DNA from: Saccharomycopsis crataegensis
Lineage: Eukaryota; Ascomycota; Saccharomycetes; Ascoideales; Saccharomycopsidaceae
Length of the DNA: 64,000 nt
Direction of reading: 5' to 3'
Assembly: GCF_037102585.1 (NCBI RefSeq)
Contig: NW_027043821.1
Coordinates: 1-64,000, forward strand
Shown here in pieces: positions 1 to 10,227 of this stretch; position 1 is the stretch's first letter, and every line of letters starts with the position of its first letter. The notes below the pieces were generated by a model. The model worked only from the letters and a program-made list of their open reading frames with translations, did no database searches and had not been told where the DNA came from. The translations under genes were made by a program, and so were the position numbers.

Positions 1-2620
1 TTACTACCTTCTCTACCTTATATCCTCCACATCTCCCCACAATCTCCTCATACTTTCCCTACTTATCATCACACCATCACTTTCCCTTCCATATCACACA
101 TTCCAATCACTTCCTCAACACATTTCCCACTTTTTCACCAAAGAATACATCCTCTTTTCACCACTAGACACATCTCATCAAAATTACCATTCTACCTATT
201 TTTCCACCACATTTCAACCTCAATATTTCATATTATATTCTTATCCATACCAATTCTTCCACATTTTCAACATATCTCCTTCACTTTTTTCTCAACTCCT
301 TTTTTTCATCAAATACCCCAACATTCAATTCTCACTTATACTCATATATGACCTTCCATCATCAAACATTCGACATCCCCATTTTTCCACCACATTTCAA
401 CCTCAATATCTTATTCAACAATCAAAATCATAATAAATATCCCTAAATATTCCACAAACAATCTCACTTTTTTTTTCACTCCCTTTTTTTTCAAAATATC
501 TCATCATTCAATTCATCTTCATACATCTTCTCTAACAAATAATTCCATCATTTCTCAACCACATTTTCACTTCCATCTCCCATTTTTTAATCATATTCAT
601 TTTAAAATCTCTCAACTATTTTATAACCAATCTTACTTTTTTTCTTCAATTTTCTTTTTCTAAAATACACACACATTCAATTCATCTTCATACATACATC
701 CCCACCATCATCCAAAATTTGACATCCCCATTTTTCCACAATATTTTGATTTCTCTCACCAACTTTTTAATCTTAATCATATTGAAATCCTTCAAACATT
801 CCATAAACAATCTCACTTTTTTTTTTCACTCTCTTTTTCTTCAAAATAAATCTCCCTCATTTCTCCACAATACATCATCCCCCGACCTTCACCAAAATTC
901 AACATACCCTATTTTTATCTCTCAATTATTTCTCAATATTCCATATCATGATCTTATCCACATAAAATGATCTCAATTATTTCATCTACAATCTTACTTT
1001 TTCTCTCTCTCTTTTTTTTTCCATTAATATCTACACATCTATTTCTCATACATACAATAATCCCGATCTTCCTCAAAAATTACTCACCTAATTTCTCCGC
1101 CACATTTTTATTTCCCTCTCCTATTTTTTAATCTTAATCATATTAACATTTCCCAAATATTTCAAAAACAATCTTTCTTTTTTTCTCTCACTTTTTTTTT
1201 CAAAAATACCTGACCCCTTAAATTCACACACATACATGACCCCCGACCATCACCAAAATTCATCCAACCTGATTTCCCACCACATTTTCATTTACATCTC
1301 CTACTTAACAATCATATCTATATTACAATTTCCCAAATATTTCATAAACAATCTTCCTTTTTCTCTCTCACTTTTTTTTTCAAAAATACCTCACCCTTAA
1401 ATTCACACACATACATGACCCCCGACCATCACCAAAATTCATCTAACCTGATTTCCCTTACACATTTTTATTTTAATCACCTATTTTATGATTATAATCA
1501 TATTAAAATCTCTCAAATATTCCATAAATAATCCTCCTTTTTTTTTCAATATCTTTTTTCAAAAATATCTAGACCTCTATTTCTTACCTACATTCATCCC
1601 CACTCCCATCAAAAATCATCCAACCTGATTTCCCACCACATTTTCAATTCCATCTCCTACTTAACAATCATATCTATATTAAAATTTCCCAAATATTTCA
1701 TAAACAATCTTTCTTTTTCTCTCTCACTTTTTTTTTCAAAAATACCTGACCCTTAAATTCACACACATACATGACCCCCGACCATCACCAAAAATCATCT
1801 AACCTGATTTCCCTTAAACATTTTTATTTTAATCACCTATTTTATGATTATAATCATATTAAAATCTCTCAAATATTCCATCAACAATCCTCCTTTTTTT
1901 TTCAATAACTTTTTCTCAAAAATATCTAGACCTCTATTTCTTACCTACATTCATCCCCACTCCCATCAAAAATCATCATCATCCTCATTTCTCTCCCACA
2001 TTTTCTCCTCAATCCAACATTTTACATCTCAATCTATATTAAAATCAATCAATCATCTCATAAACAATCTTACTTTTTCTATTGAATAAAAAATACTCTC
2101 AAAATATCATCCCCATAATCTCCTTCTCTACTACACATATCCCATCAAAATTCCTTATTATCCTCATTTTTCTATCACATTCTACTTTCCATCTGATATT
2201 TTAGAATCAAATCCATAATACAATCTCTCAAATATTTCATAACTGGTCTTACTTTTTTCATAAATCTTTTTTTTCTAAATTACATAGACATTCACCTCCC
2301 ATCTCTCAACCACACACCCATACAAGATCCCCGACCTTCACCAAAACTTTACCATCCCTATTTTTCCACCACATTTTATTCTCAATCATAACTATTATCA
2401 TCAAACCTATATTAAAATCACCCAACTATTTCATAACTGATCCTACTTTTTTCATAACCTTTTTTTTTCTTTCAAAATATAGGATCATCTCATACATACA
2501 CCCAACCCCGACCATCAAAACTATCATCTTCAATTGTTCCTACAATTTCCAACGATTTTCTCCATTTTTTTGAGCCAATCAATTCCAGATCTTCTAAATA
2601 TATTGATGATATACTTACTT
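1..2620. repeat. G-depleted ~180-bp satellite array
   Basis: This is a degenerate tandem array with a period of about 175-183 bp, cut by the left window edge. Each monomer carries recognisable words in the same order: a CCACCACATTTT-like block, an A/T block near TAATCATATTAAAATCTC, a TTTCATAAACAATCTT block, a run of T, then CATACATGACCCCCGACCATC or a variant. These anchors recur near 190, 371, 545, 722, 900, 1085, 1264, 1443, 1621, 1800, 1980, 2160 and 2345. Between about 1,381 and 2,100 two monomer subtypes alternate, giving a nearly identical dimer of about 358 bp. The + strand is almost free of G; I count only 4 G in the first 600 bases. Open frames here are by-products of composition. A centromeric, subtelomeric or other satellite role is not determined. 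Confidence 0.9.
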
Positions 2621-3233
2621 CTTTTCCTTATCTTCTCTTTCCCAAAATAATTCTCATTACATTCAAACTTTCATCACCATATTATCATACAAACCACTGC
2701 AATTCTCCGCAATTCTCCGCCAACTGACCGCTCTGATTTTCAATATAAATACCCTAATCAATCATCCTATCCTCATAATATATCAAATCATCTCCACTTT
2801 CTCTTCACTCATCTTCTTTTATATTTTAATTACCACACAAATCATCCTGCTCTGGTACATTTCCACCACGGAACGGGTCCTGCACCCCTGCTTTTCCCAT
2901 TTTCAATATCCAAGATATCCCAAATATAAATACTTAACAAAAATAGATTATATTTTTCTAACACGCCTTCAAAATTTATAGTTTTATATGATTTTAAATT
3001 GATTTTTCTTTTAATTAAATTACTACATTCATGAGCTTTTACAATCACATCTCCATACTCTATATTATAATTTTCAAATGACAATCCCACTTTTTTCATT
3101 GGGACCTCTTAATCATGCTAAATTTCTCCTGATTTCCCAATAGGGTCCCAAACCCCCTGCGAATTTCTCCGAACTGTGCCAACCAATTTCTCCTGTTGGT
3201 GCAACGCACATTTCAAACGCCAATATCTCTACC

Positions 3234-3403
3234 ACATTATATTATCTTTCAGATAAAATTATATATTTTTGCTCAGAATCCTCTCCAGATTTCAACAGCA
3301 TCATTACTAGCCATGTCCACTAAATATTCATCATTTAAAAATGTCTCCTGGTTGTGCTGCAATGTATTGCATTTCTCCAGATTGCGCGTCTGTATCCCTA
3401 GGT
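3234..3403 (+). repeat. dispersed 170-bp direct repeat, copy 1
   Basis: Hand alignment with 10,388-10,557 gives an ungapped match with 14 differences over 170 positions, about 92% identity, in the same orientation. Both copies contain the block TTTAAAAATGTCTCCTGGTT and end just after a TAGGT word. Both are followed, several hundred bases later, by the shared 17-mer TTTATCTAGCTATATGT (3,831 and 11,558). The copy encodes no protein that I recognise. It may be a fragment of a larger subtelomeric or mobile repeat. Confidence 0.88.
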
Positions 3404-3620
3404 GTCAAAAGTGGGAATTCATCATCTTAAATGGAGAACAGCTCCTACCATACATTCGTTCCCATTTCTTGAAAACCGTAATCACGTGCTACTATTAATA
3501 TTATTATAGATATCCGGTTTTATAGAAAGTAGCACAGAATTATGGAAAAAATGAGTATAATTTGATTAAACTGAGTAGCTTAGAGGCTTATAGAGCCAGT
3601 CACTTAAAAAAAGAAAGGAA

Positions 3621-3802
3621 TTAATATGAATTTTATATACTGTTGGTATGAATAATTGAAGTGCAATAGTATGAACTATTTTTCTTAGATGGTCTGAATA
3701 AATCCCGCTGCGGTGGTACGAAAAATACCGGGGGTCGGTATGAATTATTTTTTGCCACTGGTATGAACATTTCCGGTGGGTGGTACGAATAAAAAATGAA
3801 AA
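3621..3802 (+). repeat. degenerate 22-24-bp tandem array
   Basis: Eight units carry a core of GGTATGAA or GGTACGAA. The ATGAA/ACGAA/CTGAA cores begin at 3626, 3648, 3671, 3694, 3718, 3740, 3763 and 3785, so spacings are 22, 23, 23, 24, 22, 23 and 22. The bases between cores differ from unit to unit. The period resembles the 23-bp telomeric repeats known from many Candida species, but the sequence is not one of the repeats I know, so a telomeric origin is only a suggestion. Confidence 0.75.
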
Positions 3803-4208
3803 CACTGTATGCGATTGCGCTCTGGCTGCCTTTATCTAGCTATATGTAAAGGATTCCTCTGCGGTAGTTAACGACGGTTTGAAGTAAGCGATAGCGTTTT
3901 GGTACGACCTCCATGTAATGGTTTGTTTGGGTAACATAGTAGTTAAAGTATATTAAAGAAGAATAAAAACTAAAAGGAATAGATGAATTAAGCTTTTTAT
4001 AGGTGAGAAAAGAAAGTAAGACTTACCTAAAAAGGAACTCAAAGGGAAATAAAAAGGTAGTCGGAGATAAGAAGGTTGTCCGAGATAAGGAATGGAGTTA
4101 AATAAAGAAGAGAGAAGAAAAGATAAGAACAATAAAAAGAAAGAAAGAGAAAGAAAAGTAAAAAAGTGTCTAGATCATTACATGGTTTCGATCAATTCAC
4201 AAACAACC

Positions 4209-5027
4209 TTAAATAAGAGCAATGACACCGGCTGCCAAAGCGATACCACCACCCAAGAAAGATCCAGAGGAAATCATGCCAGCGCCTCCTTGAAATGAGG
4301 ATACAGAAACAGAAGAAGAAGAAGAAGAAATATCACTGGAAGATGAGCTAGCTTCTCCGACAGTGGTTGGGTCTTCGGAGGTATTTTTTGCAGAGTTAGT
4401 GATTTCAGCAGAAGAAGTTTCGGTTGAGGAAGATTCAGAAGACGTTTCACTAGAGGAAGTGACGGAGATGGTTTCAGAAGAAGTTTCGGTTGAGGAAGAT
4501 TCAGAAGACGTTTCACTAGAGGAAGTGACGGAGATGCTTTCAGAAGATGCTTCAAAAGAGACACTGCTAGACGTGGCAGCACACAAAGTACCAGTTGGCG
4601 TAGTTGGCTCACCACAAGAACCCAATGGGGCTTCCAAGTATGGTGAGTAGTACTCCCACAAACACCAACCACAACTCAAACAACCACTCAAGTTTTCAGC
4701 GAAAATTCCAGTAGAACAGTAGCAGTCGGTATCATATGAGCCACCAGAAGAACACCCTTCGGCCGCAGAAATCTATTTTTATGTTAGTAATTGAAAATTA
4801 AGTTATGATAATACATAAATAGAGAAACCACATACCATGTTACCACATAACGCGTGACAATTATAAGATGCGGCATCTCTCTTTTCAATGGCAAAGACAG
4901 AATCCAAGAGACTATTTGGCATATTCATATTTTGAGCCAAAGCGAACAATTGTTTTTCTGGAGCAGCCACAGCATAGGCTTTGGAAGCAATGGTAGTGAG
5001 AACAATAGCAACTCTATGAAACAACAT
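4209..5027 (-). CDS. CFEM-like, Ser-rich GPI-anchored cell-surface protein
   Basis: Two exons, 5,027-4,836 and 4,772-4,209, give 251 residues. The 63-nt intron has a GTATGT donor, a TACTAAC branch point and a TAG acceptor. The protein has an N-terminal signal peptide, a likely propeptide ending in KR (residues 49-50, a Kex2-type site), and a cysteine-rich segment with Cys at 57, 61, 71, 81, 83, 95, 98 and 101. The C-x3-C, C-x-C and preceding YDTD pattern resemble CFEM haem-binding domains, but the later spacings do not fit the consensus. A Ser/Thr/Glu-rich stalk contains a 66-bp tandem duplication (about 4,411-4,542), and the C-terminus is a hydrophobic tail of GPI-signal type. The intron splits the cysteine domain. 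Haem binding is inferred; a different Cys-rich wall protein remains possible. Confidence 0.75.
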
Positions 5028-7091
5028 TTTTAATTGATTGGAGATTTTGTTTCAAAGGAATTAATAAATAATTTGCAATGATCAATTTATAACTAATAGC
5101 CTGTCTAGATCTACATGAGGAGGATTCGCTATTTTATATTTGACTAGAAAAGAAAAACACAAAAAAACACACCTCCCAAAGCGCTTTCATTTTTTAGCCA
5201 TTTTTAATATCCACCCCAGTCTCTAAGTTTCGGTATATTTCCATTTTAAGCCTATGTCTGAAGAAAATTCAAAAAAAAAAGGGTAAAAAGCATAATAAAC
5301 TTTATTGTGTCTGAGAAACAGATTATGGTGAATTGTATGAAATTGATCGTTAGGGAATAGAAAGAATGGTTAGAAGCCGAATTCAGCAAAACTTCTGTTG
5401 AACCGTAAGGAATATATTGACTTTCTTGGTGCTCTATTTCCAATCTATTCTAAAATAGGTAGAGCAGACAAATCAATAGAGAATATTAGTAAGTGCGCTT
5501 CTATATTACTCATCCTTTATTATGTATTCTACAAGCACATCACTATCTTTTCACCCCGGATGGCATTTCAAACATGTTAAGGTACATGCATATACATATG
5601 CAGTTTTTTTTTTTTTTTGCATGGCACATAGTGGGGGTGATAAATAAAATATCTACTAATAATTAGGCTAAAAAGAAAGTCAGTTATCAGATTATCAAAG
5701 AAGAGTTAGGAATAAATTAACAAAGAGATAATGAAACTTCGCAACATGGTTACGGCTGAGATCAGAGGAGCCAAAACAAACAAAAAAAGTTCACATATTC
5801 GAAAGTTACGGTGGGCCATAGAGGCCATAGATGGAATAGATTAGGCTTTAATTAGGGTGTTTGTTGTATGTAGGTTTAACGCATCTATAAATTTGTGAAA
5901 ATGAAGCAGATTCAGGTTTCTTTTGACAGGTTCCTTATCTTCACATGTGAAATAGAAATTGTTAGAAATCTCTAACATAAGCTTCGTCCCATGTTAATCG
6001 ACGGATTGAGAGTCTTATATCGTAATTCGACCTACTAATGGTTCTATCGAATGAAATAAAATAAATTGTTAAAGTAAGTATAAATACTGTGTAAAAGTTT
6101 AAGCGTGACCTCTAAAATAAGAATAATAGAAGATAATGTTGAACTGGTTCGGTTACAGGATGGTCGCTGGCGGAGGTTTTAATCATGGTCGACATGCTGA
6201 AGACCATATCTTTGAGTTCGTTAAACTTCTCGATAGTGACGAATATAGGGTTGTCGTTGGCTTTATGGTGAGTTGCAATTAGAGCCAACTTGCTAATAGC
6301 TTCGTTGAAGGTTGGTATAGTTTCAGGACTCATGATTGGGATACACGGAAAACTAAATGTCGGTTTATAGATATTAATGTAACAATAGTGATAAGTATAA
6401 AGTAAATGCAAACTTTTAACAATATATAAACAGGAATTTAGTTGTGAGTCTTGATGATTATATATACATTATAGTGGAAACTATTGATCGTTAAAAGCTA
6501 CAAAAGTAGTGGAATTATTGTCAGTTCTAATGAAATTTCAATACTAACTGCACTACCTGAGAGTGGTTACACACGACGATTCGAGTCTAAGGATTGATAA
6601 GTACGAATAGTCAGCCAATCAGAGTTATCCTGATACTAGAGAAGGTTGATCTTCAGAGATTTAAATAATTTTATATAGATGCATAATATCGTACCACTGG
6701 TAGGAGGAGGAGCTGCGCTTGAGAGGATCCGATTTTGACTGGACCCTAAGCTGGAATAAACGACACACAAAGATTCTATCCAGCCCCCAATCTAACTTGT
6801 AACTACTCATAATCATTAATTTCTAACTTCCCGGTGTAAGGTCTGTACTACAGGAAGACTAACATTTTGCTATTTAAAAATCTAAAAATTCATTTATGAA
6901 AACATTAATAAAGGGAATACAATCATTAATAGAAAACAAAGCTAGCTCAAAAACTTTTTTTTCTTAGAAATCATTGCGGATGAATATCAATGACATATAT
7001 GTTTGATATATATTTCTAATTATCAACTAATTTAACAAAAACTTTATGGCAAAGATATTTGGGATACTAACAAATTTGGGGAGAAATAAAG
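5028..7091. other. 2-kb gene-poor stretch with short open frames
   Basis: No full gene is supported. On the + strand at about 5,380-5,580 an open stretch without a start codon reads like protein at first (IDFLGALFPIYSK) and then degrades. On the minus strand, 6,333-6,112, there is a 73-codon ATG frame described separately. The segment 6,540-6,850 is unusually GC-rich for this neighbourhood and includes a purine run, GGTAGGAGGAGGAG. The promoter of the CFEM-like gene lies at 5,028-5,250 and the 3' flank of the ferric reductase at about 6,900-7,091. Confidence 0.5.
6112..6333 (-). CDS. small unrecognised ORF, 73 residues
   Basis: An ATG at 6,333 opens a 73-codon frame, beginning MSPETIPTFNEAISKLALIA. 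It is predicted soluble and mostly helical, with no signal peptide or cysteine motif; only the last residues are hydrophobic. I do not recognise a family. The short length, isolated position and A/T-rich, leader-like upstream sequence would fit either a species-specific small protein or the start of a decayed LTR-type element. Nothing in the sequence decides between these. Confidence 0.3.
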   Translation of the reverse strand: MSPETIPTFNEAISKLALIATHHKANDNPIFVTIEKFNELKDMVFSMSTMIKTSASDHPVTEPVQHYLLLFLF

Positions 7092-9167
7092 TCAGAAAGA
7101 CTCAAAAAAACAGTATATATCCGGAGAGTCCTTTATTCTTATGTTTTTCTGACATTCTTGTTTCATAATATTAGTCATTTCTGCTGGCCCACAACCTACT
7201 ACCGCCAAACATTTTTGTGACGATGAAGTAGACTTTTTGATAACAGAATTTGTGCTGCTGGCAATATTGCTCTTGATATCAATTCTCAGATATTGGATAT
7301 CAACCAATCCTGTTTCCTTAATAAACTTCAAAAACTCAATGGCTTCTTTGGTCTTCTCTATAACCACCTTGGGATAGGTAATATCGCTTATTTGACTAGT
7401 GTTATTTCCATATTCTTTAGATGAATTATCAATTAAAGAATCACAATCTTTTGGAATGTTAATTTCATTATTTGCAGAGGTTATGTGAATAGTAAGACTG
7501 AGTTTCCCATTTCGCAAAAAAGGTATTAGCTCGTCAATAATATGCTTATACCATATTATATTAGCCTCTTTTTTCACTGACCATAAAAGGTTGACAACTG
7601 GGTTGAGTGGTCTATATCCAAAATCTCCAATAGAGTCTCTTCTTTGAATTTCCCGCAACAAATCACAACAAATCGGGAAAGCAACAGAGCCACCGCTTCC
7701 GGCACACATGAATAATACTGAATCGAATGTAATTAGCTTTTGGAAATTTGCCCCGTATGGACCTTGTATACTAGCTTGGAAGGTAATAGAATTTTCTTCA
7801 AATTCAAAATGTTTATTTGCGGAGGATTTTCCTAATTTTAAAAACCCTTTTATATTATTATATATCGGAGTGACTGAAGGGATGATTTTCGCTTCCACCA
7901 GGAGCTTCAAATTTTGAATCTTTGTTGTCTTTGGAGAATGTTTCAGTGAACCATCTTCTGGTACAATAGCTTTTTTGAGAAGCTTTCTTGTAAACCCTTT
8001 TTTCTTTCTAATCAAGAGTTTTATTTTACCTGAAGAAGGCAATGAGCAGATTGTGAATGGATGCCATTGACCTAAGCTAATTGAATTTATATTGAGCATA
8101 ATGTATTGACCAGCTTTCCAGGTGCCAAATTGAGGAATGATGTAAGACCACCAAGCCTCGCATTCTCTCTCCTTTGTTATATGCATTGGAATAGTGACCA
8201 TGACTGTTTCCTCATCAAATACCTCAACTTTAGATATCATCATGGATGGGGATTTTGCTTTCTGAATCATTCCTAATACCATGCTAACTATTTTGTCTAA
8301 GACCAATAAATGTACCGAAATAATGGCACCCAATCTACTGGAACTGTTGTGGAAAATCAAAAATAACATCATCAATGCAGAAAGCACTCTATGTTGAATC
8401 AAAAAAAATTCAAAAGATAGTTTTCTGATAAATCTAAATGAAGCCCAAGTTAATAATGAGCATGAGGCATAGGAAATCATTCCAAAGTATTGAGGCGGGA
8501 TATAGATCATGATTGTGATACCCATGTCAAGCCAATATGAAGCACAAAGATAAAGGTGCATTGTAGCCAACAACCAACAGGTCCTACCGACCCAAATGTG
8601 GAATCTAATTAATCTTTCAGGCTGCACAGCAGTAATGGAAGAAAGAAAATCGTTCTTGACTAAAAATAGGAACAAAGATGTTGTTTGGCCGGTCGCCAAT
8701 TTCCCCAATCTTTTGCCAATCACATAATGGCGAGGAATGTAAGTAATGTCTGCAGTTTGTGCAAATGAGAATATGACCAACAACAAAAAATAAATCCAGT
8801 ATCCTAAGTGCAAGGATGGCTGAATATAAATATTTTTTATATTCTTCCTCCACGGAGTTGGAATAGCGATACTAGAACCCAAGAACTTCAGGAATTTAAG
8901 GAATTTGAAATATCCCTTGTTGGTGAGACCATTATTATCCCTTTTGTTTCTCAAGTAATATGGTATCCAATGAATTATAATACCATGAAAGATTAATATT
9001 ATAAAAGGAATAGCAAAGCTCAACCATTCAAATTTAGAATTTCTCTTTTGCTCAACATAGTACTGCTCTTTATATGGAATGGTCATTTTGAATGTTTTTC
9101 TGAATGCTTTTTTTTTTTTCCTTTTTTTTTTTTTAGCTGTTCCCATATTTTGAAGATTGAAATACAT
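7092..9167 (-). CDS. FRE: ferric/cupric reductase, FRE family
   Basis: 691 residues from the ATG at 9,167; a second in-frame Met lies 7 codons later. The protein is a plasma-membrane flavocytochrome that moves electrons from NADPH through FAD and two haems to extracellular Fe3+ or Cu2+. It has several membrane helices, and two of them carry paired histidines 14 residues apart (HIWVGRTCWLLATMH and QHRVLSALMMLFLIFH), the bis-haem ligands of the ferric reductase domain. The FAD motif HPFTICS follows, then GPYGAN, the NADPH-side CAGSGGSVAFP and a C-terminal GCGPAEM. The N-terminus is strongly basic (a KKKKRKKKK run) and lacks an obvious cleaved signal. It is divergent from the CFEM gene at 9,568, with a 400-bp shared promoter, which suggests joint iron regulation. 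The exact FRE paralogue is not assignable. Confidence 0.93.
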   Translation of the reverse strand: MYFNLQNMGTAKKKKRKKKKAFRKTFKMTIPYKEQYYVEQKRNSKFEWLSFAIPFIILIFHGIIIHWIPYYLRNKRDNNGLTNKGYFKFLKFLKFLGSSIAIPTPWRKNIKNIYIQPSLHLGYWIYFLLLVIFSFAQTADITYIPRHYVIGKRLGKLATGQTTSLFLFLVKNDFLSSITAVQPERLIRFHIWVGRTCWLLATMHLYLCASYWLDMGITIMIYIPPQYFGMISYASCSLLTWASFRFIRKLSFEFFLIQHRVLSALMMLFLIFHNSSSRLGAIISVHLLVLDKIVSMVLGMIQKAKSPSMMISKVEVFDEETVMVTIPMHITKERECEAWWSYIIPQFGTWKAGQYIMLNINSISLGQWHPFTICSLPSSGKIKLLIRKKKGFTRKLLKKAIVPEDGSLKHSPKTTKIQNLKLLVEAKIIPSVTPIYNNIKGFLKLGKSSANKHFEFEENSITFQASIQGPYGANFQKLITFDSVLFMCAGSGGSVAFPICCDLLREIQRRDSIGDFGYRPLNPVVNLLWSVKKEANIIWYKHIIDELIPFLRNGKLSLTIHITSANNEINIPKDCDSLIDNSSKEYGNNTSQISDITYPKVVIEKTKEAIEFLKFIKETGLVDIQYLRIDIKSNIASSTNSVIKKSTSSSQKCLAVVGCGPAEMTNIMKQECQKNIRIKDSPDIYCFFESF

Positions 9168-9567
9168 GGGACAAAATTCATATAATATATTCTCTCATAC
9201 TGAGAGGCAGTGACTGAGAAATTAAAAAAAAAAGAAAATTTTAAATCTTAAATTTTCTTTTATTGAATTGTGGGTGCTATGCATCTTTAAGTTCTAATGC
9301 ATCGATCTATAGCATGCATTTGCAGATCTATGTATATTATAAGATTAACTGTCTAATTTCTGTTAAAGCACACCCTCGGGTGTATTAATTTTACTGTTAT
9401 TCATTAACTATTCGTAGTTCTCTTTGAAAGATTATTTATATAATATTGGGTTAAAATTTCGGTAGAATCAATATATTATTTTCAATCCCGTATTTTCGTT
9501 CAATATTTATTATTATTAACGATTTCAGGATCCATAACAAAACAAAAAATACACAGATTATTTAAAT
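9168..9567. promoter_or_regulatory. divergent promoter between FRE and CFEM genes
   Basis: This 400-bp gap holds no open frame and sits between two divergent 5' ends. It is A/T-rich, with poly-A/T tracts next to the reductase and a TTTATATAATATT box about 120 bases before the CFEM start codon. I see no site that I can assign securely to an iron regulator. Shared control is inferred from the arrangement. Confidence 0.6.
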
Positions 9568-10227
9568 ATGCTCTCCCTATTTCTCATTACTATAATTTTG
9601 ACGCTTGTCAGTGCTGACAATTGGTCCACTTATCCACTGATTTCGAAAACGGCTTCCATTAACGGTTTTGCTGACCCAATTTACTCAAACTTACCGGATT
9701 GCGCCAAAGAGTGTGTAAAATTTGATACAGATAATACTCCATGTCCTTACTGGGATACAGGATGTTTCTGCGTTATGCCTCAATGGTCAGGTGAAGTTGC
9801 TGATTGCTTTGCTTCAAAATGTTCAGGTAGTGATGTTGTGTCTGCTACTTCATTGGCTATTTCCTTGTGTAACTCTGCTGGTGCGAAAACTTGGATGATA
9901 CCAGCATCTGCCTCCACTCAAATATTATTGGCTAAAGGTACTGCTAATGCTGCTATAACTGCTGATATCACTAGCAGTTCTTCAGCCAGTACTATCCCCA
10001 GTACTATCCCCAGCACTATCACCAATACTTATGAGGCTTCATCCACTATATCATCTGCCTTAAGCCACAACTCTTCAACTATTAGTTCTGCTGTGCTGGC
10101 TTCTGCTTCTGATTCCACCAGTACGAATAGTAAACCTACAGAAAATAACGGTGCTTCATCAGGGTTTACTAGCACTCCTTGTGTTTTGGGCTATCTCCTC
10201 TTGATTTTTATTTCATATCTTTGTTAA
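9568..10227 (+). CDS. CFEM-domain GPI-anchored haem-binding protein (RBT5/CSA/PGA type)
   Basis: 219 residues from the ATG at 9,568. A signal peptide (about 1-16) precedes a canonical CFEM domain with eight cysteines at 45, 49, 59, 66, 68, 80, 85 and 101. The spacing is C-x3-C-x9-C-x6-C-x-C-x11-C-x4-C-x15-C, matching the family. Asp63, three residues before the fourth Cys (WDTGC), corresponds to the haem-iron ligand known from Candida albicans Csa2. A Ser/Thr-rich stalk with short PSTI repeats follows, then a hydrophobic GPI-type tail. In Candida this family takes haem from haemoglobin and passes it across the wall. The neighbouring ferric reductase supports a role in iron or haem uptake. It could instead be structural in the wall, but the intact ligand favours haem binding. 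Confidence 0.92.
   Translation: MLSLFLITIILTLVSADNWSTYPLISKTASINGFADPIYSNLPDCAKECVKFDTDNTPCPYWDTGCFCVMPQWSGEVADCFASKCSGSDVVSATSLAISLCNSAGAKTWMIPASASTQILLAKGTANAAITADITSSSSASTIPSTIPSTITNTYEASSTISSALSHNSSTISSAVLASASDSTSTNSKPTENNGASSGFTSTPCVLGYLLLIFISYLC

Larger units (their letters stand above)
2621..4208. other. accessory intergenic DNA, no confident gene
   Basis: Beyond the satellite, base composition returns to normal. A 72-codon AT-rich frame on the minus strand near 2,880-3,099 starts with ATG and reads like protein for a while, but I recognise no family and it may be a relic. The stretch also holds one copy of a dispersed 170-bp repeat (3,234-3,403), the 22-24-bp tandem array (3,621-3,802) and a purine-rich segment (about 3,950-4,170). 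No gene is called. Confidence 0.6.

Noticed and set aside
719-2089. Open frames of 81-83 codons inside the G-poor array
   Set aside because: With almost no G on the + strand, TAG and TGA are nearly absent, so open frames arise by composition. The products are Ser/Phe/Ile/Asn-rich without family features.
3196-3498. 100-codon + strand frame similar to one at 10,179-10,685
   Set aside because: The likeness comes from the shared 170-bp repeat. The first frame has no convincing context, the second overlaps the CFEM gene end in another frame, and the product resembles nothing known.
3621-3802. CRISPR-like array
   Set aside because: The host is a eukaryote, the repeat core is only 8 bases and the spacing of 22-24 bp leaves no proper repeat-spacer structure.
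6560-6600. tRNA-like word GATTCGAGTC
   Set aside because: It resembles a T-arm, but no acceptor, D or anticodon stem can be built around it.
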